Assembly: GCA_046729255.1 (NCBI GenBank)
Contig: JBKPGF010000013.1
Location: forward strand, 27,201-91,200
DNA from: PALSA-612 sp046729255
GTDB lineage: Bacteria; Actinomycetota; Thermoleophilia; Gaiellales; Gaiellaceae
Direction: 5' to 3'
DNA: 64,000 nt
The notes under the pieces were generated by a model. That model saw only the letters and a program-made list of their open reading frames with translations, was not told the DNA's origin and made no database searches. Positions 35,321-41,988 of the stretch are shown here, one piece after another; the first letter of the stretch is position 1; each line of letters opens with the position of its first letter. The position numbers were made by a program, and so were the translations under genes.

Positions 35321-36525
35321 GTCGCGCGCGCCAGCGCGCCTTGCCGAGCCGCGGCCAACTCTGTCTCCAGCGATGCGACGCGGACGAATCCCTCGGCCGC
35401 CTCGTGAGGGAAGGTCTCCCCGGGAGAGTACGAGGCGAGCGGCTGGGCGTACAGTGCGAGCTCGGATCGGCGGCCCGTAACGACCGGGGATCCGGCAGCA
35501 AGGGTAAGCCGGACGTCGCCCGAGACCACCCGTTGCGTCTCGTCGACGAAGGCGTCGATCGCGCTCCTTGCGGGGCTGAACCACCGCCCCTCGTACACGA
35601 GCTCGGTCCACGCCACCTCGAGCGACCGCTTGAGGCGTAGCTCGTCCTTCGTCAGCACGAGATCCTCGAGCGCCCGATGTGCCTCGATCAGCGCGATTGC
35701 GGCCGGCGCCTCGTATACCTCACGGCTCTTGATGCCGACCGCGCGGTTCTCGATCATGTCGATCCGGCCTATCCCGTACGCGCCGGCGCGGGCGTTGAGG
35801 TCTGCTAGGAGCTCGTGCAGGGGCAGGTCCTCGCCGTCGAGAGCGACGGGCAAGCCGGCCTCGAACGTGACGAGGATCTCTTCGGGCACTGGCGCGAGCG
35901 CCGGGTCGCTCGTGAGCTCATACGGCTCCTCGGGCGGCGCCTCCCAAGGATCTTCGAGCACGCCGCACTCGATGGATCGTCCGAAGAGGTTCTCGTCGAT
36001 CGAATAGGGCGACGCGGCCGTCTGCTTGACCGGGATGCCGCGTGACTCCGCATACTCGATCTCCTCGTCCCGCGTCCAGACGCGGTCTCGGAGTGGAGCG
36101 ATCACCGTCACGCCGGGGTACTTGGCGCGGAAGGCGAGCTCGAAGCGAAGCTGGTCGTTGCCCTTTCCCGTGCAGCCGTGCACGACGGCTTCTGCGCCGA
36201 CATCCTCGGCGACGTCAGCCACGGCCGCCGCGATCACCGGCCGGGACAGCGCCGACACAAGCGGGTAGCGGCCCTCGTACAGCGCATTCGTCTTCAACGC
36301 CTTCGCCACCTGCTCGTCGGCGAAGGCCTCCTTGCGATCGAGCAGGATCACCTCGTCCGCGCCGGCCGCGCGTCCACGGACCACGGCGTCGTCGAGATCG
36401 AATACCTGCCCGACGTCGACGAGCACAGCAAGGACCGAGTCGAATCCGTAGTCCTCGAGCAGCCAGGCGACGATGCAGCTCGTGTCGAGGCCGCCGCTGA
36501 ACGCAACTACCGCGGTCTTGCTCAC
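35317..36525 (-). CDS. argG: Argininosuccinate synthase
   Basis: Condenses citrulline and aspartate with ATP. The 402-aa protein starts VSKTAVVAFSGGLDTSCIVAWL with the PP-loop SGGLDTS; CTGKGNDQLRFE is the second signature, and ENRAVGIKSREVYEAPA is conserved in the C-terminal domain. Normal length. The GTG start at 36525 overlaps the argR stop (GTGA) and no ribosome site precedes it except inside argR, so translation is by reinitiation. It belongs to argCJBDRGH. Confidence 0.97.
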   Translation of the reverse strand: MSKTAVVAFSGGLDTSCIVAWLLEDYGFDSVLAVLVDVGQVFDLDDAVVRGRAAGADEVILLDRKEAFADEQVAKALKTNALYEGRYPLVSALSRPVIAAAVADVAEDVGAEAVVHGCTGKGNDQLRFELAFRAKYPGVTVIAPLRDRVWTRDEEIEYAESRGIPVKQTAASPYSIDENLFGRSIECGVLEDPWEAPPEEPYELTSDPALAPVPEEILVTFEAGLPVALDGEDLPLHELLADLNARAGAYGIGRIDMIENRAVGIKSREVYEAPAAIALIEAHRALEDLVLTKDELRLKRSLEVAWTELVYEGRWFSPARSAIDAFVDETQRVVSGDVRLTLAAGSPVVTGRRSELALYAQPLASYSPGETFPHEAAEGFVRVASLETELAAARQGALARAT

Positions 36526-36986
36526 TGCGTATCTCCTTCCAGGTGGTGGCGCAGAAGCTCCGCGAGGTCCGCTCCGGAGAAGCCTGCGCGAGGTGCGACG
36601 AAGATCGTGTTCTCGCCGGCGACCGTGCCTGCGACGTCGGCTAGCCCTGCGGCGTCGATCGCGTCCGCGAGCGGCGTCGCATAGCCCGCCGGTGTCTTGA
36701 CGATCACGAGCGTGTCGGTGGCCTCGATCGAGAGCGACCACCGTCGCAGGGCGCTCGTCAGCTCGTTGAGCCGGTCGAGATCGGCCGCACCCGGCAGCGC
36801 ATAGACGAGGCGGCCGTCCGCGGTGCGCGTCTTCACGAGGCCGAGCTGGTGAATGTCTCGGGAAACGGTCGTCTGCACGGCATCGATCCCTTGACTGCGA
36901 AGCGCCTCGACGAGCTCGCTCTGCGTCGACAACGACTGCTCCTGGACGATCCGCAGGATCGCGCCCTGACGCTCGTACTTGTTCAC
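36522..36986 (-). CDS. argR: Arginine repressor ArgR
   Basis: A 154-aa hexameric repressor. The N-terminal winged helix (ERQGAILRIVQEQSLSTQSE to about residue 70, with VQTTVSRDIHQLGLVK as recognition helix) binds ARG boxes. The C-terminal domain (about 85-154) binds arginine between subunits, with GTVAGENTIFVAPR as the trimer-interface signature and a GD-like tail. It sits inside the operon it probably represses, between argD and argG, with 4-base overlaps on both sides. Operators are expected in the argC/carA gap at 40910-40947, but no perfect ARG box is seen there. Confidence 0.95.
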   Translation of the reverse strand: MNKYERQGAILRIVQEQSLSTQSELVEALRSQGIDAVQTTVSRDIHQLGLVKTRTADGRLVYALPGAADLDRLNELTSALRRWSLSIEATDTLVIVKTPAGYATPLADAIDAAGLADVAGTVAGENTIFVAPRAGFSGADLAELLRHHLEGDTQ

Positions 36987-38104
36987 GCTGCCAGTACCTC
37001 CTCGAGGACTTCGAGGCCGCTCGCGAGCTCCTCGGCCGTGATCGTCAGGGGTGGCGTGATTCGAAGCGTGTTCGGGCCTGCGGTGCCGACGAGCACCCCG
37101 CGCTGGGCACACGCGTCGACGACGTCACCGGCGTCTGCCTCGACGTCGACGGCGAGCAGGAGGCCCGCGCCGCGCGCATCGGGAAAGGCCGCGCGCACCT
37201 GGAGGCCGCGCTCGGAGACGTTGGCGAGCAGTTCGTCGGTGATCGCGTCGACCGTGGCGCATGCGGCTGCGCAGGCGACCGGGTTGCCACCGAAGGTGCT
37301 GGCGTGATCGCCGGCCGCGAAGGCGTCAGACCATCGATCGGCGACGAGCAGAGCGCCGATGGGGAGGCCGTTGGCGAGACCTTTCGCAAGCGTCACGGCG
37401 TCCGGGACGACGCCGGACTGCTCGAAGCAGAAGAACGAGCCGGTACGGCCGACGCCGGTCTGGACCTCATCGAAGACGAGCAGGGTGCCTGCCTCGTCGG
37501 CGACCTCGCGTGCGGCCGTGAGGAAGTCAGCGGTCGCTGGCCGGACGCCGCCCTCGCCCTGTACCGGCTCGACGATGACGCACCCTGTCTCAGCGCCGAC
37601 CGCAGCGGCGAGAGCGTCCACGTCGTCGAGCGGGACGAAGGACACGCCGGCGAGCAGTGGCTCGAAGCCGGCCCGCTTCGCAGGCTGGCCCGTTACGGAG
37701 AGTGCTCCAAGCGTCCGCCCGTGGAACGAGCCCTCCACGGCGACGACGCCAGGCCTGCCCGTCGCCTTGCGAGCGAGCTTCAGCGCCGCCTCCACGCTCT
37801 CAGCGCCCGAGTTGCAGAAGAAGGCCTGTGCGCCGCCGAAGCGCTCGGAGAGGAGCCCGGCAAGCGTCGACATCGGCTCCGTCCAGTAGAGGTTGGACAC
37901 ATGCCACAGCCGCTCCAGCTGCTCCGTTGCGGCGGTGAGGGGCGCCGGATGGCAATGGCCGAGGCCGACCACGGCGATGCCCGCGACAAGGTCGAGATAG
38001 CGATCGCCTGATGCGCTGACCAGCGTGCAACCATCGCCGGAGACGAACGTGAGGTCGTGCCTAGCGTAGACGGGCAGGACGGGGGCGAGGGCGGTCTCGG
38101 TCAT
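36983..38104 (-). CDS. argD: Acetylornithine aminotransferase
   Basis: PLP-dependent transamination of N-acetylglutamate semialdehyde. The 373-aa fold-type I enzyme has FFCNSGAESVEAALKLARK (PLP phosphate loop), EGSFHGRTLGALSVTG, VIVEPVQGEGG, LLVFDEVQTGVGRTG and the lysine motif TLAKGLANGLPIGALL; HASTFGGNPVACAA is near the end. Slightly shorter than usual (about 390). Overlaps argB upstream (ATGA) and argR downstream (GTGA). In many actinobacteria argF follows argD here; it is missing. Confidence 0.95.
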   Translation of the reverse strand: MTETALAPVLPVYARHDLTFVSGDGCTLVSASGDRYLDLVAGIAVVGLGHCHPAPLTAATEQLERLWHVSNLYWTEPMSTLAGLLSERFGGAQAFFCNSGAESVEAALKLARKATGRPGVVAVEGSFHGRTLGALSVTGQPAKRAGFEPLLAGVSFVPLDDVDALAAAVGAETGCVIVEPVQGEGGVRPATADFLTAAREVADEAGTLLVFDEVQTGVGRTGSFFCFEQSGVVPDAVTLAKGLANGLPIGALLVADRWSDAFAAGDHASTFGGNPVACAAACATVDAITDELLANVSERGLQVRAAFPDARGAGLLLAVDVEADAGDVVDACAQRGVLVGTAGPNTLRITPPLTITAEELASGLEVLEEVLAA

Positions 38105-38772
38105 GCGAGCACCAGCGTCTCGCCGACCTCCGCCCGGACGCCGACGCGCGCAGCGCGGCTCGCAGCGCGAAGCTTCGGCACGATCCCGCCCTCGAGCTCT
38201 CCCGAGTCCAGGAGCCTGTCGGCCTCCGGCACGGCGATCACTGGGACGACCTCGCCGCTTCGGAGCAGCCCGGGGACGTCCGACACGAAGACGATTCGAT
38301 CGGCGCCGAGGCCCAGAGCAAGTGCGGCCGCCGCCTCGTCCGCGTTCACGTTCAGTGGCCCCTCCGCGAGCGGCGCGACGACGGGGACGAGGCCTGCGGC
38401 GAGCGCGTCGACGATGGCACGAGGCCGGCTCGGTAGCGCGTCGCCTACGCACCCGAGCTCGGGAACGACCTCGGCCCGCAGGCCGATCTCGTCGCCGAAG
38501 AGCCCGATCGCGCGGTGCCCGAGGTCTGCACAGATGCGCGCGTTGACGGCTGCGTACGCCGAGTGCACGATCTCGAGCGCCTCCGGGCTCGTCACGCGTC
38601 TGCCGTCGACGAACTCGACGGGCAGCCCACGGCGCTCCATCTCTCGCGTGATCTGTGCGCCGGCGCCGTGCACGACGACCACGTCGCCTTCGGCGGCGAG
38701 CTGCTCGACGAGCGCGAGCGCCGCATCGTCGAGCGTGGCGAGGCCGCCGACCTTGACGACGGTCGTGCTCAT
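38101..38772 (-). CDS. argB: Acetylglutamate kinase, short and divergent
   Basis: Phosphorylates N-acetylglutamate, usually the arginine-inhibited step. The 223-aa amino-acid-kinase fold begins directly at MSTTVVKVGG (KxGG motif); HGAGAQI replaces the common HGGGP; GLVPVVAPLAEGPLNVNADE and DRIVFVSDVPGLL are the nucleotide and substrate motifs, and GGIVPKLRAA gives the catalytic Lys. It lacks about 35-70 residues of typical ArgB, including the N-terminal helix that forms the arginine-sensitive hexamer, so feedback inhibition is probably absent. The KVGG start recalls LysZ, but no LysW carrier is encoded here. Confidence 0.85.
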   Translation of the reverse strand: MSTTVVKVGGLATLDDAALALVEQLAAEGDVVVVHGAGAQITREMERRGLPVEFVDGRRVTSPEALEIVHSAYAAVNARICADLGHRAIGLFGDEIGLRAEVVPELGCVGDALPSRPRAIVDALAAGLVPVVAPLAEGPLNVNADEAAAALALGLGADRIVFVSDVPGLLRSGEVVPVIAVPEADRLLDSGELEGGIVPKLRAASRAARVGVRAEVGETLVLA

Positions 38773-39932
38773 GTCCGGTAGTCCGCATTGATGCGGACGT
38801 AGTCGTAGGACAGGTCGCTCGTGAGATACGAGGCCGAGCCGTCGCCGAGAGCGAGGTCGAGCTCGATCGTGCATGCATCCGACGGCGGCGGCGGCTCGAC
38901 GTTCTGCGGCACGCCGGCGCTCACGACCGTCGTCCCGTCGAAGCGGAGCGTGACCTTCTCCGGGTCGAGCTGTGCGAAGCCGCCGTTGAACGGCGCCGAC
39001 CCTGCCGCTGCGAGCACGCGGCCCCAGTTCGCGTCGTGGCCGAAGAGGGCCGTCTTCACGAGCGGCGAGGTCGCGATGCGACGGGCAAGCGCGCGTGCCT
39101 CCGCAGGTGAGGCTGCGCCGGTGACAGTGATCTCCGCGAGGACGGTGGCGCCTTCCCCGTCCGCGACGATCTGCTGGGCGAGGTCGGCACACGCCTGCCG
39201 GAGCGCGGCGCCGAACGCAAGGTCGAGGTCGAGGGCTCGAACGATATCGGCGGCGCCGTTCGCGAGCAGGCAGACGGCATCGTTCGTCGAGCACTCGCCG
39301 TCGATGGTGATCGCGTTGAAGTTCTCGTCCACGGCGGGGCGGAGGAACTCGATCGCCTCACCATCCTCGAGCGGGTAGTCCGTCGTGAGGACGGCGAGCA
39401 TCGTCGCGAGGTTCGGGTGGATCATCCCCGAGCCCTTCGCCATGCCGCCCACGGTGAACCCGGCGCCGTGAACGGTCGACTGCTTCGTCCGCGTGTCCGT
39501 CGTGAGGATCGCCCCCGCCGCGGCTGGCCCGCCCTCGGTCGAGAGTGCCGCCGATGCGTGGCGGAGGCCGGGAAGCACCTTTTCGAGCGGTAGCCGCGCG
39601 CCGATCACTCCCGTCGACAGGACGAGCACCTCCTCGGCGTGCAGGTCGAGCAGTCGTGCAGCCTCGACGGCGGTCGCGCGGGCGTCCAGCTCACCCCGCT
39701 GGCCGGTGGCGGCGTTGGCGACGCCGGAATTGACGACCACGGCCTGCGGCTCGGCCAGCTCGAGGTGCTCGCGGCTTACCTTGACGGGCGCAGCCTGGAC
39801 GCGGTTCACGGTCCACATCGCAGCGCCCGTCGACCAAGGCACCGAGCGGACGACGGCGAGGTCGGGCGTGGAGGTACGAATCCCGCAGTGGACGCCGCTC
39901 GCGACGAAGCCACGTGGGGCGGTGACCGACAT
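38769..39932 (-). CDS. argJ: Bifunctional glutamate N-acetyltransferase / ornithine acetyltransferase
   Basis: Transfers acetyl from acetylornithine to glutamate and so recycles the acetyl group; the bifunctional form also uses acetyl-CoA. The 387-aa precursor cleaves itself at a threonine: the site reads HPNLATMLAV, where T after A is the new N-terminal nucleophile near residue 175. NSGVANAATG and the late LFGHDANWGRVLAA are family signatures. Because no argA/argE is present in the window, the cyclic route is implied. ATG overlaps the argC stop by one base (TGATG). Confidence 0.95.
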   Translation of the reverse strand: MSVTAPRGFVASGVHCGIRTSTPDLAVVRSVPWSTGAAMWTVNRVQAAPVKVSREHLELAEPQAVVVNSGVANAATGQRGELDARATAVEAARLLDLHAEEVLVLSTGVIGARLPLEKVLPGLRHASAALSTEGGPAAAGAILTTDTRTKQSTVHGAGFTVGGMAKGSGMIHPNLATMLAVLTTDYPLEDGEAIEFLRPAVDENFNAITIDGECSTNDAVCLLANGAADIVRALDLDLAFGAALRQACADLAQQIVADGEGATVLAEITVTGAASPAEARALARRIATSPLVKTALFGHDANWGRVLAAAGSAPFNGGFAQLDPEKVTLRFDGTTVVSAGVPQNVEPPPPSDACTIELDLALGDGSASYLTSDLSYDYVRINADYRT

Positions 39933-40909
39933 CAGACGCGCACTCCCTGGAGTCTCAGCCCGAGCGTCTCGTCGAGCCCGAGCGCGAGGTTCGCGTTCTG
40001 GACGGCCTGCCCTGCCGCACCCTTGCCGAGGTTGTCGATCGCGCACACGACGATCGCGCGTCCCGTCGAACGGTCCTCGAAGAGGGCGATCTCTGCCGCG
40101 TCCGTGCCCTGGACGCGCGCGAGCTCGGGTGCGGTTCCCTCGTCGAGCACCCTGACCACCGGCGATCCTGCGTATGCATCCTCGAGGCGCTCGTGCAGGT
40201 CGCTCGCCACCGCCTGCGCGTAGCACGTGACGAGCAGGCCACGGCGGATCGGGAGCAGGTGCGGTACGAACGTCACGGGGAAGCCGAGGGCCTGCGCGAT
40301 CTCCGGCGCGTGCTGGTGGCTGCCGACCTTGTACGCGGAGAGGTTGTCGAGAACGAAGCCGGCGTGCGTGGACGGCTGTGGACTGCGACCTGCGCCGGAC
40401 ACTCCCGACTTCGCATCGACGACGACACCGTCCGGATCGATCGCGCCGACGAGGGGAGCGAGCGCGAGCAGCGCCGCCGTTGCATAGCAGCCGGGATTCG
40501 CGAGCAGCCGCCCGGCGGGAGGCCATAGCTCGGGCAGCGCGTACTCCCATCCCTCCAGGGCGTCGGGTCGCGGATGCTCGAAGCCGTACCAGTCGGGATA
40601 CGACGTCGCCGCGATGCGGTGCGCGCCGGACAGGTCGACGACGACGCCGTCACCTCCGACGTCGGCCGCGGCCGCCGCCTCGTGACCAAGGCAAATGAAT
40701 GTGAGCTCTGCCGCCGTCTCGATCGCTTGCTGCTGGGAGACGAAGCGAGGGAGGGAGCCGTTCAGCCGCACGTCGAGCGCAGACGCCGACTCGCCCGCGA
40801 GCGAGTCGGAGCCGAGAGCGACCACCTCGAGCTCGGGATGCAGGAGCACGCGGTCGAGCGTCTCCTGGCCCGCATAGCCGCTGCAGCCGACGATAACGGT
40901 GCTGAGCAC
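39932..40909 (-). CDS. argC: N-acetyl-gamma-glutamyl-phosphate reductase
   Basis: NADPH-dependent reduction of acetylglutamyl phosphate to the semialdehyde. The 325-aa protein starts with a Rossmann loop VIVGCSGYAGQET, carries the active-site cysteine in LLANPGCYATAALLAL and the ArgC motif SGVSGAGRSPQP, and ends IDNLGKGAAGQAVQNANL. It is the first gene of argCJBDRGH. The GTG at 40909 has no ribosome site; CATAAT eight bases upstream predicts a leaderless mRNA. Confidence 0.96.
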   Translation of the reverse strand: MLSTVIVGCSGYAGQETLDRVLLHPELEVVALGSDSLAGESASALDVRLNGSLPRFVSQQQAIETAAELTFICLGHEAAAAADVGGDGVVVDLSGAHRIAATSYPDWYGFEHPRPDALEGWEYALPELWPPAGRLLANPGCYATAALLALAPLVGAIDPDGVVVDAKSGVSGAGRSPQPSTHAGFVLDNLSAYKVGSHQHAPEIAQALGFPVTFVPHLLPIRRGLLVTCYAQAVASDLHERLEDAYAGSPVVRVLDEGTAPELARVQGTDAAEIALFEDRSTGRAIVVCAIDNLGKGAAGQAVQNANLALGLDETLGLRLQGVRV

Positions 40910-40947
40910 TGACGCGTATTATGCCAGAGATCGCGTACTATGCATAT
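40910..40947. promoter_or_regulatory. Divergent argC / carA promoter region
   Basis: Only 38 bp separate the argC GTG from the carA ATG. For carA, TACTAT (40936-40941) stands exactly six bases before ATG. For argC, CATAAT on the minus strand (40923-40918) stands eight bases before GTG. Neither gene has a ribosome site, so both mRNAs should be leaderless. The AT-rich palindromes ATGCAT and CATATATG in the carA half are the best candidates for ArgR contact, but no full ARG box can be named. Confidence 0.6.
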
Positions 40948-41988
40948 ATGAGCGAAGGGTTCCTCGCCCTCGAGGACGGCAGCGTCTTTCGGGGACGTCT
41001 CGCCGGGGCCACCGGCTTGGCCGCGGGCGAGCTCTGCTTCACGACGGCCATGGTCGGCTACGAGGAGGCGATGTCCGATCCGAGCTACGTCGCCCAGGTG
41101 CTCTGCTTTGCCTATCCGCAGATCGGCAATTACGGCGTCGACGCGGCACGCCTCGAGTCCGACCGCGTCCAGTGCGAGGGCGTCGTCGCGCGCACGATCA
41201 GGCCCGGGCTCGCCGCCTGGCTCGCCGCCGAGGGCGTCGTGGCACTCGACGAGGTGGATACGCGGTCGCTCGTTCGTCGCATCAGGGACGAGGGTGTGGT
41301 CCGCTGCGCACTCGGCACAGCCGCGCCGAGCGAGCTCGTCGCCCGCGCGCGCGCCGAGCCGCCCATCGACGGCAGACCCCTCTACCGGAGCGTGGGGACG
41401 CTCGAGCCGTTCCGGGTCGGGGAGGGCCAGCGCGTCACCGTGCTCGACCTCGGGTGCAAACGCTCCATCCCCGAGCGGCTCGCCGCGTGCGGCCTCGAGG
41501 TGCTCGTCGTGCCGGGCGACTGGGGTGCCGACGCGATCCTCGACTCCGAGCCTCGCGCGGTGCTCGTCGGCAACGGCCCGGGCGACCCGGCCGTGCTTAC
41601 GGGCGCGATCGAGACGACGGGAGATCTGCTCGGCCGCGTGCCGGTGTTCGGCATCTGCCTCGGCCACCAGGTGCTCGGCCTCGCTCTCGGTCTCGACACG
41701 TTCAAGCTCCCGTACGGTCACCGCGGCGCGAACCATCCGGTGCGGGATGTGCGGTCGGGCCGCGTGCTGGTGACGGTCCAGAACCACGGTTTCGCCGTGG
41801 CCGAGGGCTTCGACGTCGAGGTGACGCACCGCTCCCTCAACGACGGGACCGTCGAAGGCCTCGCCGGGGACGGTTTCGCTTCGGTCCAGTTCCATCCCGA
41901 GGCGGCGCCGGGGCCGCTCGATGCCCTGCCCTTCTTCGAAGACATCGCTACTGCATGCCGAGGCGCACGGACCTTCGTTCGATCCTGA
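40948..41988 (+). CDS. carA: Carbamoyl-phosphate synthase small (glutaminase) subunit
   Basis: Releases ammonia from glutamine and channels it to CarB. The N-terminal domain begins GFLALEDGSVFRGRLAGATG. The class I glutamine amidotransferase domain has the nucleophile elbow GICLGHQVLGLALG (Cys) and catalytic His/Glu in SVQFHPEAAPGP. Length 346 aa, slightly short. ATG 40948 is preferred to the ATG at 40921 because of the TACTAT box six bases upstream. It overlaps carB by 34 bases. Confidence 0.96.
   Translation: MSEGFLALEDGSVFRGRLAGATGLAAGELCFTTAMVGYEEAMSDPSYVAQVLCFAYPQIGNYGVDAARLESDRVQCEGVVARTIRPGLAAWLAAEGVVALDEVDTRSLVRRIRDEGVVRCALGTAAPSELVARARAEPPIDGRPLYRSVGTLEPFRVGEGQRVTVLDLGCKRSIPERLAACGLEVLVVPGDWGADAILDSEPRAVLVGNGPGDPAVLTGAIETTGDLLGRVPVFGICLGHQVLGLALGLDTFKLPYGHRGANHPVRDVRSGRVLVTVQNHGFAVAEGFDVEVTHRSLNDGTVEGLAGDGFASVQFHPEAAPGPLDALPFFEDIATACRGARTFVRS

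Noticed and set aside
38101..38772. [LysW]-aminoadipate kinase (LysZ) instead of ArgB
   Set aside because: The KVGG start and small size recall LysZ, but it lies among argC, argJ, argD, argG and argH and no lysW gene or carrier is present.
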